64,000 nt of DNA from the NCBI GenBank assembly GCA_001599755.1, contig BCHX01000007.1, positions 682,001 to 746,000 of the forward strand. The letters are read 5' to 3'. The translations under genes and the position numbers were made by a program. The notes under the pieces were generated by a model. The model saw only the letters and a list, made by a program, of their open reading frames with translations. It searched no databases and was not told the origin of the DNA. Positions 1 to 11,121 of the stretch are shown one piece after another. This DNA comes from Gliomastix tumulicola. Lineage: Eukaryota > Ascomycota > Sordariomycetes > Hypocreales > Bionectriaceae. How positions within the stretch are numbered: position 1 is the first letter of the stretch; the number at the start of each line of letters is the position of its first letter.

Positions 1-73
1 TGCCTACCTACTTCGCTTCTACTCAGACTTCACGCCGACACGAGTACTACCGAGCTCCGAAGCGCCATCAATC

Positions 74-481
74 ATGGCCACACTTGGCAACGCCATAGAT
101 GTTGTCCTCTCCAGGGCGCTACACTACGGACATTGGAACGTCGTCGTGTACATTTACCGAACTGCGGCTGGAGGTCTCAACATGCCTGACCCAGAATACC
201 ACACCCATGAGGTGGACACGACCGCCGCAATCCTTGCCTCATTGCCGATGCTCATCCCTCAGGGGTACTACGCTCAAGTTTGGCGGGAGCATCCGTGGGG
301 TTTCTTTCTCGCGGTCTTCATCTGGCACTACGGTGCCGAGTATCTTTATCCGTGGGTGTCGCGCGTGCTCAAGCCATCCTTTAATGAGACGCGACTTCGC
401 TGGATTTATATTGCCTCGCGCCTTCTCGGTGGAAAGATGTCAGCTGTCCAAGCCATACAAGATCACCTGGTGTATTTTTGA
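74..481 (+). CDS. Small hypothetical protein, 135 aa
   Basis: An uninterrupted frame starts at the first ATG and runs 135 codons. The product is rich in Trp, Tyr and aliphatic residues. Two stretches, about residues 50-65 and 72-92, are hydrophobic enough for weak membrane segments. No family motif or signal peptide was recognised. The next gene converges on it from the other strand, with about 200 bp between the two stops, which is normal spacing for a fungal gene pair. The window edge lies only 73 bp upstream, so an earlier exon could be missing. The main doubt is whether this is a complete gene or the last exon of a longer one. Confidence 0.4.
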   Translation: MATLGNAIDVVLSRALHYGHWNVVVYIYRTAAGGLNMPDPEYHTHEVDTTAAILASLPMLIPQGYYAQVWREHPWGFFLAVFIWHYGAEYLYPWVSRVLKPSFNETRLRWIYIASRLLGGKMSAVQAIQDHLVYF

Positions 482-684
482 AGTCAACGGCAGGTGATTA
501 CACGGCTGCAGAAGTTTGTCTCTCTCATCTAAGAGGTCAGGTGCTGATAGAATATGATGGAGAAGGATACATGGTTTTTTCCACACATCATGTACCAAAG
601 GTAGAGGCATCAGTCCAGTAAAATAGAACAATATACAGGCAGGCAAACGATGCCAAAACTGCTTAATTCACATACTCCAATAAA

Positions 685-1811
685 CTACAGGTCTGGTTCA
701 CAATATCTGTCGAACCTCGTCTCGTATCGCTCCTTCGCTTCTCCAAAGTCCTGCATAGTTGGATAATCGATATGGTTCCAGTATGTGATCATCCGAGAGT
801 CTCCATCACTCTCACGTAGCACCCGCCGCTCCCACGGATCGCGAAAGATGCCGGTCAGATGGATGGGCTCTTCAGGATCCATCCGTGCCCTGTTGTCATG
901 ACTGGGGAGAATGGGGAGGGGTCCATTCTCACCTTCTGGCAGTGGAGAATCAGACGTGAGGAATTGGAGAAGCGCAAGCTTCTGTTCGTCGAGGAGCTTG
1001 TAGATCCGATATGTATGGCCGAATCTAGATGGGTGGAAGTAGACATCGTGAGATTCTGGATGGCGTCTGTCGAAGAGAACCACGCCGCCTAGAATCTGCA
1101 GTTCGGCCCAGTACCCAGCCATGTCTCCTGCTCCATCGGGATACAGCCCGTCATCCATGTACCAGGAGTAGAAGAAGAGCGTAGGCGGAACCTTCGACCG
1201 AAAGCGCCACCACAACTTGGCATCCTCAGGAGGCACCCAGGTGGTGACACCGTCGTCCTTGTGGCCCCCAATGTCTTCCCGGATGATGAGCACCGCAATT
1301 TGGTGAATCGCCCTGGCAACCAGATCTATCAGGAGCGTGTTGAAGAACCTGGACCCAACCGGCGAGGCTCGATATGCTCAGAGAGCCTGAATAAGTGAGC
1401 AGACGGTCGCTAGGTACCTTTTGGGATGAACAAAAGATATGACAGTACCTCGGCGTGTAGTTCGAGAACGCTGACATCAAAGTTTGCCTTGAACTCTCTC
1501 ATTCGTTCCACCGACCCTGCACAAAGCACCTTATGCTGATAAACCGGGTGCGTATGGGCGTCTAGCAGCGGCCTGCCGTGGGCATCTAAAAAGTATTGTG
1601 CGAGGGGAAGACCATCGACAAGTTGAGCGAGGGCGTCCTCGGCATTCTTAGTCGAGAACACGTTACCTATAGCCCGGGCCAGAGGAAGAAAATGTGGCTG
1701 GTCGAGGGCGGAGAGGGGCAGCTTTGGTGGCTGCGCGGCTTGGCGTGGTTCTTGAGCCATGAGGAAAGGTATCGATATGAGTATAATCCGACGTAGAAGG
1801 GTGTCATTCAT
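685..1811 (-). CDS. Hypothetical fungal protein, two exons, 361 aa
   Basis: Exon 1 is 1811-1418 and exon 2 is 1376-685, joined over a 41-bp intron (donor GTACCT, acceptor CTGAG). The join keeps phase 1 and gives one open frame of 361 residues. The start is the first true ATG; an upstream TTG in frame is ignored. Residues 5-18 are hydrophobic and could be a weak signal peptide or anchor. A second hydrophobic stretch lies just after the intron, around residues 142-165. The C-terminal half is rich in Trp, Tyr and Asp, with a run of aromatic residues (FFYSWYMDDGLYPDG). I do not recognise the family. The protein-like composition on both sides of a phase-consistent intron supports a real gene. Confidence 0.6.
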
Positions 1812-2984
1812 GGCCGTCAATACTTATAGCTGTGACTGCTTGCCACAACAGTCTGCAAATGAAGCAGTATGGAAATGAGGGAGTTTGGGGCGGAGGAGCG
1901 AGAGTCGAACCAACAAGCAGGGTGGGGCAGACGAAAGTTCATGCACCAACATTATCTTACTCATCAGCAGCGATGACTGAGGCTATTTCCATTTGGGAAT
2001 GGTTGTTTTATTGAAACTACAAGTACAGATGGGATCAATTTTCAGATGAACAAGAGACATAGTAGTTAGGCTTAACTACCTTCTATATGCTACCATGGGA
2101 ACACCCTTTGAAGTCCTGGTGCCCTGCGTACCCAAGGTTGCTTTGGTATGACGCAAGACAATCGTTCGTGGCCACCTCAAGAGAACTCACTCTTCCTCGC
2201 TCTCTGAGCGGCGCAATTCCTTCTAGCCAGGTTTGCACAGAATTGACTTGCAGTTGTCTGCTCTTGCTGCGGAAGAGATGACCGGTGCTTTTCTTGCATG
2301 TACGTGGGAAGCCGCGAATCAAGGCCGTCGGGCTGCTACCTACTTCGTTCGACAGATTGAACAATGGAAGGGACGACAGATGTTGTAGCAGTGAAGTGTC
2401 GAAAACCCGTACAGATGTCTGGTGTTCAGATTCGTGAGGCTTCTTTTTGGATTTCCCGTCTCCGAAACCAATCTATATACAATTTTCAATATTTAAATAC
2501 AATATTCACAATCTAACAATATAATTCCATTTCCTATGGTCTTGTGAGTACTCGCACTCTCCCTCTATCATCTGGACTTCGGCACTAGAAGCGAGCCTGC
2601 ATGGCAGAACACATCTACAGGACATGTCCGCAGTCATGTATTAAGCTAATGCCTCTATCAGCCAACGCCTCATCGCCACCGCCACGGTGGCTTCAGCCTC
2701 CCTAGGACTCGTGGCGCTCCTCCTCCTTGAAGCTCCCCCCAACTCAAGGGGACAATCCTTCCTGGGTTGCTTGTTTCGAATGGCAACCCGGCAAGCCCTT
2801 GAGTTCGCAGGGAACCTTCTACAGAGGATCGTGGAGCCCACGCGCCTAGCCGCGGAGGATTGGGCAGACGAGCTGGGTCAGAAGCTCGCCCGCCGTGTGT
2901 TCCCGTCCTCTGACAAGCGAGGCTGAGCCATCGTGGCGGCTCATTGACAATTCCCGACGGCCTGGTACCTGGCCTCCAGCGGGA

Positions 2985-3009
2985 AAACCCCCAAACCGAT
3001 ATATTCCAG
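2985..3009. repeat. 25-bp direct repeat, copy 1
   Basis: This copy is identical over 25 bp to 3160-3184. The core reads CCCCCAAACCGATATATTCC. The flanks differ, so this is a short dispersed or decaying tandem repeat, not a long duplication. Confidence 0.85.
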
Positions 3010-3159
3010 GCTTCAGTGGGCCTTCAGCGTCTCGATGATATTTTTGCGAACGACCTGGAGGACATGTCTCCTGGTATCCAGCACGCGACGACGTCTGTAC
3101 GTTCCGAACCTCACGTCTTTCGTTTGTTGGTCTCGACTTGATTCCACTTTGGAGCTGGC

Positions 3160-3184
3160 AAACCCCCAAACCGATATATTCCAG
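3160..3184. repeat. 25-bp direct repeat, copy 2
   Basis: Exact copy of 2985-3009, offset by 175 bp and in the same orientation. Confidence 0.85.
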
Positions 3185-5348
3185 TTCCGTGTGCCTTGGG
3201 GTATTTGATCGCATTTCTGCCGATAATCTGGTCTCGGTTTCGGTCAGAAACGCTGATTTGTTCCTGACACTGTGCGACTTTCATCCGTTACCGACGGACC
3301 GTCCTCGTCTTGGGCCTAGCAGCCTTCCTTCAGTCCGCCGGGTGCCAGTATCTACTCAGGCCAGCCTCGAAATGCAGGACGACTCGATTCGCCTGGACAA
3401 GTTCCCGACATATATGAATCTGTTCCTACATGGCGCAACGGCTTGAGGTGTTTCCGATTCCGCAAATTCTTCGAAGAACGCGTACACCCCGTCGCGGCCT
3501 ATCCTGGGGCAACAAACTCTTCAGGTCGGCTTCGGGACTTACGCAATCATAGAGGAATCTGGGTTCCTTCACACCCTAAAGCCATGATACTTCTGTCTGA
3601 GGTTCTATTTGACCGCACAACCATTCGAGCACGTTGGGGTAGCAGCGTCCTACACCCAGAGTCGAATCGCCACAAGCACATAACAGCAACGCCGGCAAAG
3701 ATGAAGGAAGCCCTTCCCAACAAAGAAGGCCATATTCCCTCACAGCACAAGCCGAACTAGAGCATACCAAACTGTCTCTCTGTGAAGAAACACCGGCCGT
3801 GCTTGATACCCGGCCGTGTTATTGGCATGCCGAATAACGATGGCGGTCCTATCAATTTTGTTGTCGAGCCCCTGCACCAAGCCTCGGAGCAGATTCATCA
3901 AACGATTCATAGGCCGAATGCCTCATGCCATGAAGCGCAACGGGTCATTCGAATGAAACAGTCGTTGGACGAGTAACAGGCCCCGATTCGACGCAAATGA
4001 TGCAGAGGCCGTCTCGCGCCCCTACGGGTCGATCAAAGCATACCTTCGCTTTGCTCCCAGTGGAAATCTACACCCTAGAAACATCTTCCCTCTCGAGGCG
4101 ACAAGCAGCCGACGCTCAGCCGCATTAGTCGGACCGTAGGAGGGCCCCGGATCCAGAGCACCATGAATCAAGTAATGCATGCTGCTTGATCAGGAGCGAC
4201 AGGCACCGAGAGCGTTTCAGCAAGCCGACCCAGCCAGCATATAAGAAGTGGACTACCGGGGGCCTATTCCACGCCGCCGGGCGTCAAATTTGCCCGACCT
4301 TCCCATACCGAGTTCCAAGGTTGGTTTCCTGCTTGGACACCACCGAACAGAGCATTTCATCTTATCGCCGTCCGTTATCTGCCTCCCAGCACCAATCGCC
4401 GACGTTTTTGCCGATGAAAAGGGGCCTAATGACATGCCAGGCGGGGCTGCTGGGCGAAGAATTTGCACTTAACGCCGTCGTGTGGTTGTGAAACGATCAC
4501 CAGCCATCCACTGATACCATCATTGGGGACAGTCTCCGTCTTCTGAGTTAGCGGATTTAAACCGTTATGTCCAGCGCCTGAGACATCGAGGAAAACGTGT
4601 GCATCACCAGCTGACTCGTCACCGAACAATTGGAAGAGGGACATATTGAAGATTAATAATTGAATCTCACGATGCTCCTCTCCAAGAAGCAACTCAAGAC
4701 GTCCCAAAGCGGACGCGGCAGCGGCAGCGGCAGCGGAAGCGCAGAGCGGGCGTCAGCAGAGCCAAGGACCAGGACAGTCACTAACATTGGTGACAGAAAA
4801 GCTGAGTCACCTCTACGTCCAAAGTGTATGGTCCAGTGCTCGAGTATTATTCGGCTCCTTGCCACTCGCCAGGGATCAACCACATGTCGTCAGCACCTTA
4901 AACGAGACCCATCGGTGTTAAAGGCCAACATCCGTCAACCTGATCTATGATGTGACTAGCGCAGGTCGACTCCGTACATCCGTAACTCCCTTTACCTCCA
5001 TCTTCCCACCGCCGGACACACACGCCACACCACACCACCGGGGCCTCTAAGATGATTGGGGCATTACCTCCGGCTCTCCGCGACGCCGCGTGCAGGCATA
5101 CCCCATAGTTGGACCCCCTGGGCTTCCCTCAGCTCGCGTCACTGGGAGGGTCGGGAGCCTCGGGCGGCGCGAAAAAATTCGGGATGGCCCTGGAGCCGTC
5201 TGCAGCGGACTATTGGCGGCCGCTTGGGGGAGAGGGAGAGCTTGTTGCGATTCTGGAACACGCCGAGGAGGATCGGACCTTCTGGGAGGCAGGCGCGCTA
5301 TTTGTTCGTCCGGGAGGTTTTGATCCAGGGTCGATGTTCGGGACCGAG

Positions 5349-5354
5349 TATAAA
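5349..5354 (+). promoter_or_regulatory. TATA box of the alcohol dehydrogenase gene
   Basis: TATAAA lies 131 bp before the start codon at 5485, a usual distance for an ascomycete promoter. It is assigned by sequence and position only. Confidence 0.4.
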
Positions 5355-5484
5355 GAAGGGGCCGCTGCCCTCCCCCCTGATGAGACGGCATACCTAGCCT
5401 CGCACATCAGACACCACGCCTTTCTTCCGAGACTCAAGACACCTCATCAACACTTATCCATCCTTCACTCACCACCGAGACGCA

Positions 5485-6743
5485 ATGGCTACCGACTACA
5501 AGTTCGAGGGCTGGCTGGGCCTTGACCCCTCCGCCGCCAAGGGCAACATGCAATGGGGCGAGTTCGAGCCCAAGAAGTGGACCGAAGACGACGTCGATAT
5601 CCAGATCACGCACTGCGGCATCTGCGGCTCCGACCTGCACATGCTGAGCGCCGGCTGGGGCGATGTCCCTTGGCGTGAGTCTCTCTCTCTCTCTCTCACT
5701 CGCTGCTTATCGATGAACGAATGAATGAATGAACGATCCCGAAGACTGACATCCAAGTTCACAGCCTGCTGCGTCGGCCATGAGATCGTCGGCAAGGCCG
5801 TCAGGGTCGGCAGCAACGTCAAGGACATCAAGATCGGCGACCGCGTCGGCGTCGGCGCCCAGGCCCGGTCCTGCCGACAGCCCGACTGCGTCGAGTGCCA
5901 GAGCGACAGGGAGAACTACTGCCCGCGCGAGGGCATCAACACCTACGGCCACGTCTATCCCCGCGGCGAGGGCAAGTCGTATGGCGGCTACGCCGACTAC
6001 AACCGCACGAACGGGCACTGGGTGATTCCCATCCCCGAGGGTCTCCCCTCCGAGGATGCCGCGCCGATGCTGTGCGGTGGCATCACGGTGTTCTCGCCGC
6101 TGAAGAACAACGGTGCTGGGCCGGGGAAGACGGTTGGTATTGTCGGTGTCGGTGGTCTGGGCCACTTTGGTGTGCTGTTTGCGAAGGCTCTTGGCGCGGA
6201 CAAGGTCATCGGCATCTCGCGCAAGGCGTCGAAGAAGGACGAGGTCCTCGCTCTTGGCGCCGATCAGTACATTGCTACCGATGATGATCCCAACTGGGTC
6301 GAGGAGAACAAGAAGTCCATCGATCTCATCGTCAACACCGTCTCTAGCGCCAAGATGCCCATGACGGGCTATCTGTCGCTCCTGAAGACGGGCGGTCAGT
6401 TCATCCAGGTTGGGTACGTCACATCCTCCCCCACGTTCGTTCCCGCGTTGTCTTGCCTTACTAACGTCAGCTGTACAGCGCACCTGACGGCGGTGAGCTG
6501 CCCAAGATCAACGCGTTCACCCTCATCGGCAACGGCATCAAGATCGGCGGCAGCGCCATCGGTTCTCCCCAGGATATCAAGGACATGCTGGCCGTTGCCG
6601 TCGAGAAGAAGGTCAAACCATGGGTTGAGGTCAGGCCATTGTCCGAGGCCAACCAGGCTGTGGTCGATCTGGCTGACGGCAAGCCCCGGTACCGATACGT
6701 CCTCGTCAACGAGAAGCATGCCCAGCTGCCCGCGAAGATCTAA
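5485..6743 (+). CDS. Zinc-dependent alcohol dehydrogenase, ADH6/cinnamyl type
   Basis: Three exons, 5485-5674, 5765-6413 and 6479-6743, encode 367 aa, the usual length of the medium-chain NADP(H) ADH family. Catalytic zinc ligands are in the CGICGSD motif (Cys44) and the GHE motif just after intron 1. A Cys-rich loop (CRQPDCVECQ..C) is the structural zinc site. The Rossmann signature is GVGGLGHFG. Enzymes of this type reduce aromatic and aliphatic aldehydes in the cytosol, for example cinnamaldehydes and furfural. Intron 1 (5675-5764) carries CT and GAAT microsatellites. Intron 2 has a textbook CTTACTAAC branch site. The gene is convergent with the feruloyl-esterase-like gene, so a joint role in hydroxycinnamate handling is possible but only inferred. 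Confidence 0.92.
5681..5731. repeat. CT and GAAT microsatellites inside an intron
   Basis: A run of CT dinucleotides (5681-5697) and a short GAAT tandem (5719-5731) fill most of intron 1 of the alcohol dehydrogenase gene. Confidence 0.8.
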
Positions 6744-6844
6744 GTGTTCGATAACGACGATACGATGGGATGTAGCTGGATGATTGACACAGAGTTGGGG
6801 GATAGAGGTTTAGAATAGCGTCACTGAAGAGATGACAAAGACTT

Positions 6845-7821
6845 TTACTTCTGCCCACCCTCGCCCAGTCTATGTGAAGACAGAAAGTCGTAGACAACAG
6901 ACGACGTATCGATACCTTTACCCTCCCATCCATGCCACGGGGCATTCGTCATGTAATGCTGCAGCACCTTATCCTGCCCGCCGCAATCCCAAGTGAAATG
7001 CTTGATCCCATCATCCAGCTCCTGCGTCGTATTCTCCCCGCAGCCATTCCTCTTCGACCACAAGACCGCCCACTCGGCAACTGCAGGCAAGGGACCGCCC
7101 CGCCCTACACCGCCATGATACGGCACAATCTCGTCCCCGGTGCTGTGGATGTCCAGGATCGCCAGCGGCTTCCGAGCCGGGGTGCAGGGGGAATCGGGGG
7201 TCGCGTCCGTGTAGAAGGCGCCTTCCACGGCGGCCAACGCGGCAAACTGGCCTCCGTGACCCGGGGAGCAGGCCAGCGTGCCGATGAAGCCGCCGCCCTG
7301 GGAGAAGCCCGTGGCGTAGACGCGGGAGGTGTCGATGCAGTAGGTGGACTTGAGCTCGTTGATCAGGTCTGTGGTGAAGACCTTGTCGCTGACGCCAGGC
7401 TTGGAGTACGATGCCCCCTGCCAGCTTGCCTGTGAGCTGTCAGTATGATAATAGTGGATTCAGGGAAGAAACGAGTGAACTAGTGGGAAAGGACCTTGAT
7501 GCCACGAGGATAAGCGACAATCATATCCTTGTTCACCTCTCCTCCAGAGTATCCCGTCTGGTACTGGATCTGCTCGGGGCTGCCGCCAGCACCGTGGTAA
7601 GCGATAAGCAACGGCTGCTCCTTCTCCGCGTCGTAGTTTGCTGGCAGATAGAGGAGATAGTCGCGCCGTCCTCCGCTACTATTGATGGAAAATGACTTGG
7701 TCTGGCCTGCGAAATCTTGGCTCGTCCCGCAGCCTATCGAGCGCACATCGAGACTGTGGGCAGCTGGTCTGATGATGCTGGACGGGGCTATGGCGCCTAG
7801 AAGACTTAAGAAAGCTCTCAT
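6845..7821 (-). CDS. Secreted feruloyl-esterase / PHB-depolymerase-like hydrolase (CE1-like)
   Basis: Exon 1 is 7821-7495 and exon 2 is 7429-6845, giving 303 aa. The 65-bp intron has a weak GTCCTT donor but keeps phase 0. The N terminus (MRAFLSLLGAIAPSS) looks like a signal peptide; a GTG 24 bases upstream is ignored. The fold signature is YHGAGGSPEQ (oxyanion region), and the nucleophile elbow is GFSQGG (Ser152). An Asp follows in LDIHSTGDE and a late His lies in APWHGW. Family members include feruloyl esterases C/D and acetylxylan esterases, which remove ferulate or acetate from plant xylan. There is no carbohydrate-binding module. Substrate cannot be decided from sequence; feruloyl esterase is the preferred guess. 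Confidence 0.85.
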
Positions 7822-8722
7822 TGTCGGGCTCCTGTTGAACTTCACGATGAGGACATGTCGGGAGACTGAACACAGGAGATGAAGTAGTATTTAGCTTTCC
7901 TCAGCATCGGCGACTAGGGTGAATGACGGAGGTAGGGACATCTACATTCCAGTCGGCACCCCATACCTTCGTGTCCCGATCGATGTCTCAGAGTTAGTCC
8001 CAATGATCTCATAAGCCCATTAGGTTCCTGATTTTCTGGCGATAGACCATGCTGTGGCTGCGTAGCATGCCAGAAGCACCGGAGCTGAGCTCGCCGATCT
8101 AGGTCACTCGAAGAAGACTTCTAGCCAGTATTACAGAGCATGAACCAGACTGTACAAGCAGATGTTCTCGTTCGGTAAGGTCAGTACATTTTCTACGGTG
8201 GTCGAGCTACCTACGAGCACATTCTGGCCTCTACTCTGGGGCACATTCAAAGGCAATGCACGGAATGCGCCACCGCCACTCGACGACTCCCACGAGATTA
8301 TGAGCTGATCTCCCCGCCCGGAGGAGCCTCAATGCCACCCAGATCCTCGACAGAAGCTGCCTTCTTGTCGCCTCGAAGCATGAGTCCGATGAACGGAGCC
8401 GGTGTCTTGCTGCGAATAAAATAAAATCCCAACGGAAGACCATCACCACCATAAAGTCCGACCCCAGACGACCTACCCTGGACGGCGGCAGTCGCTTTTG
8501 CACGCCCATCCTTGCCGAGACATGCAGACGACGGGCGCTGTCAATCTGGGGCTGTGCCTGTTTCATGCATATGCATCCTACTACAGGCGTCGTCACCGCC
8601 TAAATCCAAATGCAGACACGGCATCAAGTGAGGGGCATTGAAAAGAGGAGTGATCCGGTGCACCACCTTCTTATCTTCACTCACCGAACATCTCTGCGCG
8701 TCTTGACAATCGTGCTGGCAGA
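7822..8722. other. Intergenic region between divergent genes
   Basis: A 900-bp shared promoter region between the esterase-like gene (minus) and the P450 (plus). No coding frame or clear regulatory site was recognised. Confidence 0.6.
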
Positions 8723-10471
8723 ATGGCGCTCCTCGACACGACGACAAAGGCTGTAGTGCTCGTTGGCACTCTGCTATTCATCTACATCATCCAGAAGACC
8801 ATTGCATACTCCAAGCTCAGCCAGTTTCCCGGCCCTCGATGGACGGGCATCAGTGGGATACCACATCGGACCGCGATGTTTGGGTACGCCGTTCATGAAT
8901 GGTACCATCAGGTCAGCGAGAAATACGGTGCGTCTGGGTAGACCTTCCATCGCCTTGACATGGATCTGATATCTGGAGTCAGGACCGCTTGCTCGGATCG
9001 CCCCCAACATCCTCATCACCTCGTCGCCTGAGCTCTGGGCCCATGTCAATCGCCACCCAGGCTACAAGCGCTCGGACTGGTATTATCACGCGGCGCGCAT
9101 CGAGTATCGAAAAGACAACGTCTTCACGCAGACGGACAATGAGCTGCACGACTTCAGGAGGAAGCAGATGGTAGCTGGCGTACGGACGACCTCATTCCAT
9201 CCTCCCCCCCATCTCATCTGATGAATGCTGACAGCTGCCTGCGCACAGTACTCTGGCAAGGAAAACCTCGACCTGGAGCCCTCCATCGACGTTCTCGTCC
9301 AGGAGCTCATCCACCTCATCCGATCCAAGTACATCTCGACCGACGACAAGGTGATTCAGATGGACGTCGCCAAGAAGGTGCAGTTCTTCACCCTCGACGT
9401 CATCAGCAGCGTCGGCCTGGGCAAGACCTTCGGCATGCTCAAGGCCGACACGGACATCGACGATTACGCCAAATCAGCCGAGGAAGGCCTCATGATCGCA
9501 GCGAAGGCGTTCGCCCTCGGCATCAACGGCCTGACGCAGACGCCCATCATCGGCCCTCTGATCGGACCTTCGCCCAAGGACAAGAGCGGCTTCGGCAAGA
9601 TGATCGCCACGTGCTTCCGCTACGTGGATGAGCGCATCGCGAGCCCGACGGACAAGCGCTCCGATATGCTGGCGTCGTTCATCCGTCACGGTCTGCTGGG
9701 TGATGAGCTGCGGTCTGAAGCGCTTGAGCAGATCATTGCTGGCTCGGATACGACGGCGGCTGCGATACGGGGCACTCTTCTCTTGTTGCTAACCAATAGT
9801 CGCGTGTATAGGAAGTTGCAGCGCGAGATTGATGAGGCGGTGCGTGAAGGCAAGGTCCCTGCCAGTAGCGGTGAAGTCGTTATTTCTGGGCGTCAGGCGA
9901 GACAGCTGCCTTACCTGCAGGCGGTGATCCGCGAGGGCCTCCGAGTCCTGCCGCCTGTAACCAACATCTTCTCCCGCGACGTCCCGCCTGACGGCGATGA
10001 GGTGACCGTCAACGAGCAGAAGTATTTCCTCCCTGGTGGCACCTGCGTCGGAGAATCAGTGGTCTCGATGCACCACAGCAAGGAGACATATGGCGAGGAT
10101 GCTACTGCCTTCAGGCCCGAGCGCTGGTTTGAGCCCGACGAGGAGAAGCTGGCTGCCATGACGCGGGTCAGCGATCTCATGTTTGGAGCTGGGAAGTGGA
10201 TGTGCCTGGGCAAGCCGGTTGCTCAGCTGGAACTTCCAAAGATCATTTTCGAGGTGAGTTCGCTATGGCTCGGACTCTCATTGGCCCGTGAACCCCCGAG
10301 TCCATCATACGCTTTTGGCAGAATGTCGCTGATTGAACTGACTTGCTCTAGTTGACTCGGAACTTCGACATGGCGCTCATGAACCCTACGAAGCCATGGT
10401 ATGCGCGCAACTCGCTTGGCCTTTGGGTCATCACGGACATGTGGGTGCAAGTGACCGAGAGAGAGGTTTAG
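8723..10471 (+). CDS. Cytochrome P450 monooxygenase, pisatin-demethylase-like
   Basis: Four exons, 8723-8927, 8983-9179, 9249-10253 and 10352-10471, give 508 aa, typical of microsomal fungal P450s. An N-terminal membrane anchor covers about residues 9-27, followed by the Pro-rich hinge FPGPRW. The I-helix oxygen site is AGSDTTAA. The K-helix ExxR is EGLR, and PERW follows. The heme loop is FGAGKWMCLG with Cys453 as thiolate ligand. The segments KYGPLARIAPN and RKQMVAGYSGKEN resemble the family annotated as pisatin demethylase in fungi. It needs cytochrome P450 reductase and sits on the ER. The substrate is unknown; phytoalexin or other aromatic detoxification is an inference. No backbone biosynthetic enzyme is nearby. 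Confidence 0.92.
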
Positions 10472-11121
10472 GCCCATGAAGATACGTCTGACTGAGATAT
10501 TATGATGCGAGATATTGGATAGCATTCGGAATCGATGAACGGGGTGTGAACTGTCTGTGGGAGCGAGTTCAGCACGACAAGCGCAATGTCCCTGACAAAA
10601 AGAGAGTGAAAATAGCAGAATGACACGTTACCTTCAACATGTGACTAATACGGCATGCCATTCGGCAGTCACTGGCCTGTGTGTGTATTTATTCCTTGTG
10701 TTGCATCGCAGGAATAGGACCGAGTTCGTGAGGGTGTGCATGCATGCATGCATGCTAGTTTAAGCGAATATTTTACCCCGAGTGACTGCCCTGCATTGAT
10801 CCGCGACGTTCCGTTCCTGGCTATTTCGGCACTCCATGAAGCGAAACCTGGGGTAAAGCCGAGGACGTGCATGAAGCAGGGGTCCAATGCAGAAAGTCAT
10901 GCCATACAGCCGCAAGCGACGACCGAAGAAGGACCGCTGGGTGTGATGCTTCATGAAGGCATGGCAGTCCATCTTCGGGTCGCTGGGCCATTGGGCTTCG
11001 CCCTCGTAGGAAGCTATATAAAGCCTGTGCCTCTCCGTCGTTGAGGTCGCTCTGGGACGGATGTTGATCAAGAACCTCAAGACACTCAAGCATCCAGAGA
11101 TATATCCCTTCGATCACCACC
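10472..11121. other. Intergenic region, P450 to GH71
   Basis: No coding frame was seen. A TGCA microsatellite lies at 10737-10755, and the GH71 TATA box is near the right end. Confidence 0.6.
11015..11022 (+). promoter_or_regulatory. TATA box of the GH71 gene
   Basis: TATATAAA lies 100 bp before the start codon at 11122. It is a good match in sequence and spacing. Confidence 0.5.

Larger units (their letters stand above)
1812..5484. other. Gene-poor tract with no recognised gene
   Basis: About 3.7 kb without a convincing coding frame. The longest open frames are about 100-138 codons, in several phases, and none has recognisable motifs. The tract holds an AT-rich stretch near 2460-2530, a 25-bp exact direct repeat (2985 and 3160) and, at its right end, the alcohol dehydrogenase promoter. 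Decayed mobile DNA is possible, but no transposase or reverse transcriptase motif was seen. Confidence 0.5.

Noticed and set aside
1905..1935. GAGTCGAACC-like tRNA T-arm sequence
   Set aside because: The stem positions do not pair, and no anticodon arm was found upstream on the minus strand.
2846..3214. Minus-strand frame spanning the direct repeats, considered as a transposon remnant
   Set aside because: No transposase, integrase or reverse transcriptase motif; only the 25-bp repeat supports mobile origin.
5109..5525. Open frame upstream of and overlapping the alcohol dehydrogenase start
   Set aside because: It covers the TATA box and leader, has no motif, and runs into the first exon in another frame.
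5485..10471. Secondary-metabolite cluster around the P450 and ADH
   Set aside because: No polyketide, nonribosomal, terpene or other backbone enzyme, and no cluster regulator, is present.
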